A DNA stretch of 64,000 bases, from the NCBI GenBank assembly GCA_000648925.1, contig JFHF01000022.1:55098-119097 (forward strand), in the 5' to 3' direction. The notes below the pieces were generated by a model. It saw nothing but the letters and a program-made list of their open reading frames with translations, was not told where the DNA came from and did not search any database. Of this stretch, positions 26,835-35,079 are shown piece by piece. Every line of letters starts with the position of its first letter. Position 1 is the first letter of the stretch. Both the position numbers and the translations under genes were made by a program. This stretch comes from Caballeronia jiangsuensis. Lineage in GTDB: Bacteria > Pseudomonadota > Gammaproteobacteria > Burkholderiales > Burkholderiaceae.

Positions 26835-27601
26835 GTTTCGGATAGATGGATTCGGTCGAGCCAGTTCAGCAGCGCATCGCGCGCGCTCGCGGCATCGTCG
26901 AACGTGGTGTGCGCGCTTGGCAGCGACGGCCGCGTGAGCATCACGACCGGCAGGCCGCGTTCGCGCGCCACCGCGAGCTTCGCTTCGGTCGCGCGCCCGC
27001 CGCTGTTCTTGCTGACGATAACGTCGATGCCCGCCGCATCGAACAACGCGCGCTCGCCTTCAGGATCGAACGGCCCGCGGGCATCGATGATTCTCGCGCG
27101 TTCGTTGCCCGCATGTGCTTCGAGACAGCGGACCGTCCAGAATTGCGACGCGGGTATTTCATGCAAATGTTCAAGCGCCTCGCGTCCGAGCGTGAAAAGC
27201 GGCCGATGAAACGGCGCGATCCGATCGACGATTTCGCGCCAGTCCGCCGCATCGCGCCAGTCGTCGCCCGGCTGCGGCTGCCACGCGGGACGGCGCACCG
27301 CCCAGAGCGGCACGTCCGCGAGCGCACACGCGTCGTGCGCGTGCCGGCTCATTTGCGCGGCATACGGATGCGTCGCATCGACGACGAGCGCGATGTTCTC
27401 CGCGCGCAGAAAGCGAACGAGCCCGTCGATGCCGCCGAAGCCGCCGACGCGCACCGTGCACGCCAGATCGCCCGGCACACGCCCGAGGCCCGCGAGACTG
27501 TAGACATGCGCGGGCGGCAGCGCGCGCGCGATCGCGAGCGCGTCGCCGGTGCCGCCGAGCAGCAGCACGCGCTTCGTGTTTCCCTGCGCTTCTTCACGCA
27601 T
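26831..27601 (-). CDS. cobK: Precorrin-6A reductase
   Basis: CobK reduces precorrin-6A to precorrin-6B with NADPH. The 256-residue protein starts with VLLLGGTGDALAIARAL, contains VVDATHPYAAQMSRHA, and ends with a VIVSKNSGGRATEAKL segment, all conserved in CobK/CbiJ. It lies between cobL (6-base gap) and cobM (ATGA overlap). No C1-methyltransferase gene (cobF or cbiD) is interposed here. Confidence 0.92.
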   Translation of the reverse strand: MREEAQGNTKRVLLLGGTGDALAIARALPPAHVYSLAGLGRVPGDLACTVRVGGFGGIDGLVRFLRAENIALVVDATHPYAAQMSRHAHDACALADVPLWAVRRPAWQPQPGDDWRDAADWREIVDRIAPFHRPLFTLGREALEHLHEIPASQFWTVRCLEAHAGNERARIIDARGPFDPEGERALFDAAGIDVIVSKNSGGRATEAKLAVARERGLPVVMLTRPSLPSAHTTFDDAASARDALLNWLDRIHLSET

Positions 27602-27607
27602 GACGCA

Positions 27608-28819
27608 TCACGGTTTGCTGGCGTGCAACAGCGTGATCGGCAGCGCCTGACGCCAGGTATCGAAGCTGCCGAGCGGCTCCGCCTGCGCGATGCCGATGCG
27701 CGTCAGCTCGCCGCCGTGCCGAGCGCGCCATTCGACGAGCGCGGCCTCGCTTTGCAGCGTCACCGCATTGGCGACGAGCCGCCCGCCCTGACGCAGACGC
27801 GCCCAGCATGCATCGAGCACGCCCGGCACGGTCAATCCTCCGCCGATGAAGACGGCATCGGGCGCGCTCAGGCCATCGAGCGCGGCGGGCGCTTCGCCTT
27901 TCACGAGTTGCAGCGCGGGCACGCCGAGCGCGTCGCGGTTGTGCTCGATGAGGCGCTGCCGGCTTTCGTTCGCTTCGATCGCGATCGCGCGGCACGCGCC
28001 GTGCGCGCGCATCCATTCGATACCGATCGAGCCGCAGCCCGCGCCGACATCCCAGAGCAGTTCGCCCGGCTGCGGCGCGAGGCGCGCGAGCGTCACGGCG
28101 CGCACGTCGCGCTTGGTGAGCTGGCCATCGTGACGATAGGCGTCGTCGGGCAAACCCGGCGTGAGCGGCGGCCCGGCGTGCCCGGCATGCGTGCGGCATT
28201 CGATCGCGACGAGATTGAGCGCGGCGACGAGCGGCTCGCGCCAGTCGTCGGCGCGCTCGTCGATACGACGCTCCCTGTCACCGCCGAGATGCTCGAACAC
28301 GGTCATGCGGCTCGCGCCGAAGCCATGCGCGGTCAGAAGCGCGGCGACGGCGGCGGGCGTCGCGCCGTCCGCGCTCAAGACGAGCAGGCGCACGCCGCGA
28401 TGCAGGCTCGCGAGCAGCGACGCGACGGGCCGCCCGACGAGCGACACGCACACGGCGTCCTGCAACGCCCAGCGCAAACGCGCCGCCGCGAGCGACAGCG
28501 ACGACGGCGCGGGAATGACGCGCATCTCGCCGTTGGCGACTTCACGCGCGAGCGTCGCGCCGACGCCGAAGCACATCGGATCGCCGCTCGCGAGCACGCA
28601 TATGCGCGTCTTGCCGTCGCCGCGTCCGGCGAGCACGGCGTCGAGCGAAAAGGGTTTCGGCCACGGCACGCGGCTCGCGGCGATGCGCGCCGGCAGGAAC
28701 GCGAGATGGCGTTCGCCGCCGTGAATCGACTGGGCGTCGAGCAGCGCGCGGCGCGCGACGCGGGATAGCCCGTGCCAGCCGTCTTCGCCGATCCCCACTA
28801 CGGTCAGCCAGTTCGACAT
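27608..28819 (-). CDS. cobL: Precorrin-6Y C5,15-methyltransferase (decarboxylating)
   Basis: CobL methylates C5 and C15 of precorrin-6B and decarboxylates the C12 acetate. The 403-residue protein is the usual fusion of a CbiE-type methylase (about 1-205, with ASGDPMCFGVGATLAR) and a CbiT-type methylase (about 215-403). The CbiT part holds the SAM-binding LLWDVGAGCGSIGIEWMR. A strong GAAGGAGG site precedes the ATG. It is the first gene of the leftward cobLKM operon and is divergent from riboswitch-cobG; no riboswitch is seen on its own side. Confidence 0.93.
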   Translation of the reverse strand: MSNWLTVVGIGEDGWHGLSRVARRALLDAQSIHGGERHLAFLPARIAASRVPWPKPFSLDAVLAGRGDGKTRICVLASGDPMCFGVGATLAREVANGEMRVIPAPSSLSLAAARLRWALQDAVCVSLVGRPVASLLASLHRGVRLLVLSADGATPAAVAALLTAHGFGASRMTVFEHLGGDRERRIDERADDWREPLVAALNLVAIECRTHAGHAGPPLTPGLPDDAYRHDGQLTKRDVRAVTLARLAPQPGELLWDVGAGCGSIGIEWMRAHGACRAIAIEANESRQRLIEHNRDALGVPALQLVKGEAPAALDGLSAPDAVFIGGGLTVPGVLDACWARLRQGGRLVANAVTLQSEAALVEWRARHGGELTRIGIAQAEPLGSFDTWRQALPITLLHASKP

Positions 28820-28902
28820 GCGCCGCCTCCTTCACGTGATTCGTAATGCGCTTCAGGATGCTGCCCCGAAGCGCCTGGATGGTCGATAAAAGCGGGCATA
28901 AT

Positions 28903-29072
28903 ACAGGTCCGTCGGTGCCCGGGGTCGAAGAGACCCAGGGCCTAAGAGGGAACACAGAAAACTGTGGCTGCCCCCGCAATTGTACGCAGCGAGTCCGCGC
29001 TCCACTGCCACTGGTTTTTACCGGGAAGGCCGGCGCGAATGAAGACCTGCCAGCCAAGAGACCTGCCGACTC
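28903..29072 (+). ncRNA. Cobalamin riboswitch upstream of cobG
   Basis: This leader RNA has the conserved cobalamin-riboswitch segments in order: AGAGGGAACAC, GGCTGCCCCCGCAATTGT, the B12-box-like GCCACTG, GGGAAGGCC, and GAAGACCTGCCAGCC with AGACCTGCC. Binding of adenosylcobalamin is expected to shut off the downstream cobGHIJ transcript. The ends are approximate. About 75 bases separate it from the cobG start. Confidence 0.9.
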
Positions 29073-29148
29073 ATCGCATTCGCGCGACGCCGACCGGGCG
29101 GGGTGTACCGGTTCGCTCATTACGCGCGAAGCCCAACGGGTCACGCTT

Positions 29149-30417
29149 TTGACTTCATTGAACCGCTCATCGCTCACAGCCGCGCCGCGCGCATCCGCGT
29201 GCCCGGGCCTGATGCGCATCGTGCCCGCGCGCGATGGCGGGCTCGCGCGCCTGCGGCTTGCGGGCGGCGTGTTGAGCGCGCACGCGGCGCGGGCCGTCGC
29301 GCGGGCGGCGCGTGTCTGCGGCTCGGGCGTGATCGAGGTGACCAATCGTGCGAATCTCCAGTTGCGCGGCATCCGCGACGATGCCCACGCCGCGTTGATC
29401 GACATCGCGCTCGACGCGGGCCTCGGTCCGTCGAGCTCAGGCGGCGACGACATCCGCAACGTGATGCTCAGTCCGCTCGCAAGCGACGACACGCGTGCGC
29501 TCGCCGACCAGATCATCGACACGATGCAGGCCGACGCGTCGCTGCATGCGCTGTCGCCCAAATTCGCGCTGCAACTCGATGCCGGCGAGCGTCTCGCGAT
29601 GCTCGATCATCCGCACGACCTGTGGCTCTCTGCAATCGACGATGGCGCGCGTTTCGCATTCGGCTTCGCGGGAACGATGCGACAGTGTCCGCTCGGCGCG
29701 ATTCATCGCAGCGACACGGTGACGTTCGTGTCCGGCGTGCTGCGCAGATTTCTCGCGCTGGCCACGCCTGAAGAACATCGTATGCGCGATCTGCTCGCGC
29801 GTGTCGGCATCGCGCGCTTTCTCGAAGCATTCGATTTCGATGCAGCCATCGAGCACTGGCGACGCGCACCCGCCGATGCATCGCTGCGCCTCGGCGCGCA
29901 CGCGGAACCGTATCGCGCGACGTGGTACGCGGGCGCGCAAACGCCCCTCGGACGTCTCGACGCGGCCACGCTCGAAGCCCTCGCCGATATCGCCGACACG
30001 CACGCCGAGGGCCTTCTCGCGATGACACCGTGGCAAAGCGTGCTGATACCGGGCATCGCCGCACATGACGCGCAAGACGTGCTGCAACGCCTACACGCGC
30101 TCGGCCTCGCGACCGACCCGCGCGATCCGCTCGCGCGCCTCATCGCGTGCGCGGGCTCGGAAGGCTGCGCGAAAAGCCACGCCGACACCAAAGCCGACGC
30201 GCATCGCCTCGCCTCGCTGCTGCCCTCGCATGATGAAAGCGAGGTGCACTTGAGCGGCTGCGAGCGCTCGTGCGCGGCGGCGCATCCGGTCCCGGTGACG
30301 CTCTATGCAGTCGCGCCGGGACGCTATGACCTGCATCGCGGCGCACGCATCGTCGCGAGCAACCTGACCATCGAAGAGGCGGCCGAACGGCTCGCCCGGA
30401 GCCATGCCGATGCTTGA
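29149..30417 (+). CDS. cobG: Precorrin-3B synthase (O2-dependent)
   Basis: CobG is the aerobic-pathway monooxygenase that hydroxylates precorrin-3A at C20 and forms the ring-A lactone. It is related to nitrite/sulfite reductases. The protein shows ACPGLMRIVPARDGG near the N-terminus, TNRANLQLRG, and the 4Fe-4S cysteines in CAGSEGC and SGCERSC near the C-terminus. The start is uncertain: no ATG precedes the conserved ACPGLMRI region, so a TTG at 29149 (or 29158) is proposed, giving about 422 residues. The stop overlaps the cobH start by 8 bases. Confidence 0.88.
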   Translation: MTSLNRSSLTAAPRASACPGLMRIVPARDGGLARLRLAGGVLSAHAARAVARAARVCGSGVIEVTNRANLQLRGIRDDAHAALIDIALDAGLGPSSSGGDDIRNVMLSPLASDDTRALADQIIDTMQADASLHALSPKFALQLDAGERLAMLDHPHDLWLSAIDDGARFAFGFAGTMRQCPLGAIHRSDTVTFVSGVLRRFLALATPEEHRMRDLLARVGIARFLEAFDFDAAIEHWRRAPADASLRLGAHAEPYRATWYAGAQTPLGRLDAATLEALADIADTHAEGLLAMTPWQSVLIPGIAAHDAQDVLQRLHALGLATDPRDPLARLIACAGSEGCAKSHADTKADAHRLASLLPSHDESEVHLSGCERSCAAAHPVPVTLYAVAPGRYDLHRGARIVASNLTIEEAAERLARSHADA

Positions 30418-31036
30418 CTACATCCGCGACGGCGCGGAGATTTATCGTCAGTCCTTTGCGACGATCCGCGCCGAAGCCGACCTCGCCGCCCTTCCCGCCG
30501 ATCTGGAAAAGCTCGCGGTGCGCCTGATCCATGCATGCGGCATGGTCGATATCGTGAGCGATCTGCGCTTTTCTTCCGGCGCTGGCATCGCTGGCCGGCG
30601 CGCGCTCGCGGCAGGCGCGCCGGTCCTGTGCGATGCGCGCATGGTCGCGGAAGGCATCACACGCGCGCGGCTGCCCGCCGATAACCGTGTCGTCTGCACA
30701 TTGAACGATCCATCGATTCCCGAACGCGCCCGCTCGATGAACAACACGCGCTCGGCCGCCGCGCTCGAACTGTGGCGGCCGCATCTCGAAGGCGCGATCG
30801 TCGCGATCGGCAATGCGCCGACCGCGCTCTTTCATCTGCTCGACATGCTCGATGCGGGCGCACCGAAACCCGCGCTCATCCTCGGCTTTCCGGTCGGATT
30901 CATCGGTGCGGCGGAATCCAAGGCGATGCTCGCCGCCGATAGCCGCGGCGTGCCCTTCGTCGCCCTGCTCGGCCGGCGCGGCGGCAGCGCAATGGCGGCG
31001 GCGGCAGTGAACGCACTTGCTTCGGAGGCCGAATAA
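30410..31036 (+). CDS. cobH: Precorrin-8X methylmutase
   Basis: CobH moves the methyl group from C11 to C12 to form hydrogenobyrinic acid. It has 208 residues. The catalytic histidine is His41 in LIHACGMVD (His43 in the Pseudomonas denitrificans enzyme), and NNTRSAAA and GNAPTALFHLLD are conserved. The ATG at 30410 is preferred because GGAG lies 8 bases upstream; another ATG at 30404 is too close to it. The end overlaps cobI by one base. Confidence 0.93.
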   Translation: MLDYIRDGAEIYRQSFATIRAEADLAALPADLEKLAVRLIHACGMVDIVSDLRFSSGAGIAGRRALAAGAPVLCDARMVAEGITRARLPADNRVVCTLNDPSIPERARSMNNTRSAAALELWRPHLEGAIVAIGNAPTALFHLLDMLDAGAPKPALILGFPVGFIGAAESKAMLAADSRGVPFVALLGRRGGSAMAAAAVNALASEAE

Positions 31037-31761
31037 TGCGCGGACGTCTCTTTGGACTGGGCGTCGGTCCGGGCGATCCGGAGCTCATCACGCTGAAGGC
31101 GCTGCGCTTGCTCAAGGCCGCGCCGGTGGTCGCCTATTTCGTCGCGAAGGGCAAGAAGGGCAATGCGTTCGGCATCATCGAATCGCATCTCGACGATACC
31201 CAGACGCGGCTGCCGCTCGTCTATCCGGTAACGACCGAGGCGCTCGAACCGCCGCTCTGCTACGAGACCATCATCAGCGCGTTCTACGACGAAGCCGCGC
31301 TCACGATCTCCGGGCATCTCGAAGCCGGGCGCGACGTCGCGGTGATCTGCGAAGGCGATCCGTTCTTTTACGGCTCGTACATGTATCTGCACGACCGTCT
31401 CGCCGCGCGCTTCGATGCGCATGTCGTGCCGGGCGTGTGCTCGATGCTCGGCGGCGTCGCGGTGCTGGGCGTGCCGCTCGTGTATCGCAATCAGAGTCTG
31501 TCGGTGCTGTCGGGCGTATTGCCCGAAGACGATCTGAAGCGCCGTCTCGAAGCGGCGGATGCGGCTGTCATCATGAAGCTCGGCCGCAACTTCGAGAAAG
31601 TGCGGCGCGTGCTCGGCGAACTCGGCCTCGATGAACGTGCGCTCTATGTCGAGCGCGCGACGATGGCGAATCAGCGCATCGTGCCGCTCGATGAAGTCGA
31701 TCCGATGGCCTCGCCGTATTTCTCGCTGCTCGTCGTGCCGGGGAAAAAATGGCGCGCGTGA
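31036..31761 (+). CDS. cobI: Precorrin-2 C20-methyltransferase
   Basis: CobI transfers a methyl group from SAM to C20 of precorrin-2. The 241-residue tetrapyrrole methylase has LGVGPGDPELITLKA at the N-terminus, CEGDPFFYGSYMYLHDRL near residue 110, VPGVCSMLGG, and VIMKLGRNFEKVR. It is coupled to cobH (shared base at the stop/start) and overlaps cobJ by 13 bases. Confidence 0.94.
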   Translation: MRGRLFGLGVGPGDPELITLKALRLLKAAPVVAYFVAKGKKGNAFGIIESHLDDTQTRLPLVYPVTTEALEPPLCYETIISAFYDEAALTISGHLEAGRDVAVICEGDPFFYGSYMYLHDRLAARFDAHVVPGVCSMLGGVAVLGVPLVYRNQSLSVLSGVLPEDDLKRRLEAADAAVIMKLGRNFEKVRRVLGELGLDERALYVERATMANQRIVPLDEVDPMASPYFSLLVVPGKKWRA

Positions 31762-33401
31762 GTGCTTCCATGCCGATGGCGATCGTCATCCTCGGTGCGG
31801 GCGCGCTCGATACGGCGCGGCGCATTCAGGCGAACTTCGAACAGTCGCGCGTTCATGGCCTCGCCAGCCGCGTGAATGCGGACATCGCGTATGACGATTT
31901 CGGCGCGCACGTGCGCACGTTGTATGCGTCGGGCACGCCGATCGTCGCGCTGTGCTCGGCGGGCATCGTGATTCGCGCGCTCGCGTCGTGTCTTGCCGAC
32001 AAGATCGCCGAACCGCCCGTGCTCGCCATCGCGCAGGATGGCAGCGCGGTCGTGCCGCTGCTCGGCGGGATGAGCGGCGTGAACGTGCTGGCGCGCGAGA
32101 TCGGCGATGCGCTCGGCATCGCGCCCGCGATCACGACGAGCGGCGAGTTGCGCTTCGGTCAATGTCTGCTCGCGCCGCCCGAAGGTTATGCGCTCGCGGA
32201 TATCGAGCGGGGCAAGCGCTTCGTGTCGGATTTGCTCGCGGGCGAAAGCACGCGCATCGAGGGCCACGCGCCCTGGCTCGACGATGCCGACCTGCCCCGC
32301 GCCGACGATGCGCGTCTTGCCGTGCGCATCACGCCGCTCGCCACGCACGACGAAGACAGTCTCGTGATTCATCCGCGCTGCGTGCTCGCGTGGATCGCGG
32401 AAGTATCGTCCGATGACGATGATGTCGCCGAACGCATACGTGCCTCGATGCGCGCTCAGGAGCTATCGCCGCTTGCGCTCGCGGCGTTGGCAGCGCCTGT
32501 GCGCTACATGACATCGCGATCGCTCGAAGACGCCGCGCGTGCGCTGAACGTACCGCTGCGCTTTTGCGATGCCGCGCCGTTCGACGCCGATACGCAAGGC
32601 ATCGCATTGCATGTAAGCGATACGCCCATCGATGCGCAATCGATCGGCCGTGCGCGCGGCGCGCTGACCGTGATCGGGCTCGGCCCCGGCAGCGCGGAAC
32701 TGATGACGCCCGCCGCGCGCGCCGCGCTCATCGCCGCGCAAGACGTGCTCGGCTACGAAACGTATGTGCGCATGGCCGGACCGTTTCGCGATGATCAGCG
32801 CGTGCACATGACCGACAACCGCGAGGAACTGCAGCGCGCGCGTCACGCTTTCGAACTCGCGAGCGAAGGACGGCGCGTGGTCGTCGTATCCTCGGGCGAT
32901 CCGGGCGTGTTCGCGATGGCCGCCGCCGTGCTCGAAGCCCTCGACGAAGGGCGCGCGGCGCATCCCGAATGGAGCGCGGTGAAGCTCGCGATCGTGCCGG
33001 GCGTGTCGGCATCGCTCGCGACGGCCGCGCGTGCCGGCGCGCCGCTCGGCCACGATTTTTGCGTGCTGTCGCTGTCGGATAACCTGAAGCCGTGGAACGT
33101 GATCGAGAAACGCATCGCACACGCGGGCGAGGCCGATCTCGTGATGGCGTTCTATAACCCGCTGTCGAAAGCGCGGCCTTGGCAATTCGACCGCGCAATC
33201 GACATCGTGAAGCGCTATCGTGATCCGCACACGCCCGTCGTGTTGGGAAGAGACATCGGGCGACCGGCTGAAGCGTTGCGCATCGTTACGCTAGGCGAAC
33301 TGAAAAGCGAACACGTCGATATGCGGACGATGGTGATCGTAGGTTCATCGACGACGCGTGTGGTGGGAGACTGGGTTTATACGCCGCGATGGTATGAGTG
33401 A
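31749..33401 (+). CDS. cobJ: CbiG N-terminal/middle domain fused to precorrin-3B C17-methyltransferase
   Basis: This 550-residue fusion protein catalyses the ring contraction. Residues about 10-135 are a CbiG N-terminal domain (LCSAGIVIRALA, LLGGMSGVNVLAREIG, ITTSGELRFG). Residues about 140-290 look like the CbiG middle region, and from about residue 305 there is a complete CobJ methylase (VIGLGPGSAELMTPAA, SSGDPGVFAMAAAVLE, VPGVSASLATAARAGAPLGHDF). The CbiG C-terminal domain is missing here and is encoded separately as cobE at 40411. The same arrangement is known in pseudomonads. Its last 25 bases overlap the convergent VWA gene. Confidence 0.93.
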   Translation: MARVSASMPMAIVILGAGALDTARRIQANFEQSRVHGLASRVNADIAYDDFGAHVRTLYASGTPIVALCSAGIVIRALASCLADKIAEPPVLAIAQDGSAVVPLLGGMSGVNVLAREIGDALGIAPAITTSGELRFGQCLLAPPEGYALADIERGKRFVSDLLAGESTRIEGHAPWLDDADLPRADDARLAVRITPLATHDEDSLVIHPRCVLAWIAEVSSDDDDVAERIRASMRAQELSPLALAALAAPVRYMTSRSLEDAARALNVPLRFCDAAPFDADTQGIALHVSDTPIDAQSIGRARGALTVIGLGPGSAELMTPAARAALIAAQDVLGYETYVRMAGPFRDDQRVHMTDNREELQRARHAFELASEGRRVVVVSSGDPGVFAMAAAVLEALDEGRAAHPEWSAVKLAIVPGVSASLATAARAGAPLGHDFCVLSLSDNLKPWNVIEKRIAHAGEADLVMAFYNPLSKARPWQFDRAIDIVKRYRDPHTPVVLGRDIGRPAEALRIVTLGELKSEHVDMRTMVIVGSSTTRVVGDWVYTPRWYE

Positions 33402-34051
33402 TCGCCGCCTTCGCTCAGCGCATCGGCGGTGATGTATCGCGCGCCCCAATCGAGGGCGAGCGCCTTGCCGCGTCCCGCGCGAATCGAACCCTCTTCGAAA
33501 TCCACGACGACGATTTCGTCGGCCGATGCGGGCGCTTGCGGCTTCTCGTTCGTGCGCCCGTCGGTCAGCACCCACAACCAGCGCCGTTGCGACGGCCTGT
33601 GCCTGGCCGCGCGTTCGAGCACCGTGGCGGCGCTCGATAACCCGAGCGCGAGCGGCGTGCCGCCACCGCCGCCGATCGGCGCGATCCAGCGCTCGTTGAA
33701 CCAATGCGCCGCGCCCGGCTGACGTCGCACTTCAGCGCGTCCGCCACCGAAACACACGAGCGCGGTCTTGGCGCGTTCGCGATAGGCCCGGTCGAACAAC
33801 GCAACGAGCATCCCCTTTGCGCGCGCGAGCCGCTCGCCCGCGAGCATCGAACCGGAGCAATCGAGCAGAAAGCAATGCAGCACCGCGCCCTCGCCCTGCG
33901 TGCGCCGATAGCGAAGATGCCGGGCGTCGAGACGCATCGAGCGCTTCGCACGCAGCGTCGACATCCAGTCGATCGACGCGCTCTCTTCACCCTCGCGCAC
34001 AACGTAGCGGCCTTTCGTGCGCGATTCGTTCCATCGAAGGCGATGCCCCAC
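33377..34051 (-). CDS. VWA-domain protein, ChlD/CobT-like partner of the cobaltochelatase
   Basis: This 224-residue protein has the linker MRLDARHLRYRRTQ and a von Willebrand A domain whose metal site shows DCSGSM (DxSxS) near residue 65 and LTDGRTNEKP further on. It equals the C-terminal half of the magnesium-chelatase D subunit. With the ChlI-like gene just upstream it presumably forms the ATP-dependent motor that serves CobN, replacing CobS and CobT. The start is a GTG at 34051 and is not well supported by a ribosome site. It overlaps the 3' end of cobJ. Confidence 0.82.
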   Translation of the reverse strand: MGHRLRWNESRTKGRYVVREGEESASIDWMSTLRAKRSMRLDARHLRYRRTQGEGAVLHCFLLDCSGSMLAGERLARAKGMLVALFDRAYRERAKTALVCFGGGRAEVRRQPGAAHWFNERWIAPIGGGGGTPLALGLSSAATVLERAARHRPSQRRWLWVLTDGRTNEKPQAPASADEIVVVDFEEGSIRAGRGKALALDWGARYITADALSEGGDHSYHRGV

Positions 34052-34083
34052 GTCGAAGGCATCCGCGTCGCGCCTTCGATGGT

Positions 34084-35079
34084 TCAGGCTTTTTTTGCGG
34101 CGAGCGGCCTCACTTGCTTGACCTTCGCGATGCCCGTCGGCTCCGGCGGCATCGCGCCCCAGTCCGATTCGCCCGAGCCCGCATCGCGCGGCGTGGATTC
34201 ACGCGTGGCCGGTTCATGCGAAGGCGATTGAGTCTCTCGCCGTCGATGCTTCAGCACCGCATCGGCGACACGCTCGACATGCGTGACCGTCACGTTCGAC
34301 GCACCGTCCAGTGCTGCGAGCGCCCGCGCCGCGCGCAGCATCACGATATCGGCGCGCAAGCCGTCGACATGCGCCTCGATGCAAAGCTCGCTCACGCGCG
34401 CATGAACCGCATCGTCGAAATCGAATGACGAGAGCGCCGCACGCGCCGCATGAATGCGTTGGCCCAACGACGTCTGTTCGCTTTCGTGCCGTGCGCGAAA
34501 TGCTTCGGGATCCGTATCGAATGCGAGCCGGGACTTCACGATGCGCTGGCGCACGTCTGCATCGAAGCAATTGCTCATCTCCACGGCAAGACCGAAACGA
34601 TCGAGCAATTGCGGACGCAGCTCGCCTTCTTCCGGATTCATTGTGCCGATCAGCACGAAGCGCGCGTCATGCCGATGCGAAATGCCATCGCGCTCGATGA
34701 TGTTCACGCCGCTCGCCGCGACATCGAGCAACTGATCGACGAGCGGATTCGGCAGAAGATTCACTTCATCGACATACAGCACGCCGAGATGCGCCTTCGC
34801 GAGCAGGCCCGGCGAAAACTTCACGCCGCCGTCGCGCAATGCGCTTTGAATGTCGAGCGTGCCGATCAGTTGTTCCTCGCTCGCGCCGAGCGGCAAGGTC
34901 ACGAGCTTTCCCTCGGGCAACAACTCCGCGAGTGCGCGCGCCGCCGTGGATTTCGCCGTGCCGCGCGGCCCGCTGACGAGCACGCCGCCGATCGATGGAT
35001 CGACTGCCGCGAGCAAAAGCGCTTGCTGCAAGGGCGCTTGCGCGACGAGCGCGGTAAAGGGGAAGGTGTGCTGGTTCAA
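34084..35079 (-). CDS. ChlI/BchI-like AAA+ ATPase of the cobaltochelatase
   Basis: This 331-residue AAA+ protein has Walker A GPRGTAKST (37-45), LPLGASEEQLIGTLD, Walker B GVLYVDEVNLLPN and the sensor MNPEEGELRPQLLDRFGL. It belongs to the magnesium-chelatase I-subunit family, used in many bacteria with CobN in place of CobS. The start is a TTG at 35079, chosen because it overlaps the cobN stop as TTGA, follows GAGGG and begins at the conserved FPFTALVAQ segment. The C-terminal 45 residues are Pro/Ser-rich and form a linker. Confidence 0.88.
   Translation of the reverse strand: MNQHTFPFTALVAQAPLQQALLLAAVDPSIGGVLVSGPRGTAKSTAARALAELLPEGKLVTLPLGASEEQLIGTLDIQSALRDGGVKFSPGLLAKAHLGVLYVDEVNLLPNPLVDQLLDVAASGVNIIERDGISHRHDARFVLIGTMNPEEGELRPQLLDRFGLAVEMSNCFDADVRQRIVKSRLAFDTDPEAFRARHESEQTSLGQRIHAARAALSSFDFDDAVHARVSELCIEAHVDGLRADIVMLRAARALAALDGASNVTVTHVERVADAVLKHRRRETQSPSHEPATRESTPRDAGSGESDWGAMPPEPTGIAKVKQVRPLAAKKA

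Noticed and set aside
26846..28768. 640-residue plus-strand frame opposite cobK and cobL
   Set aside because: Spans two recognised genes and has antisense-type composition.
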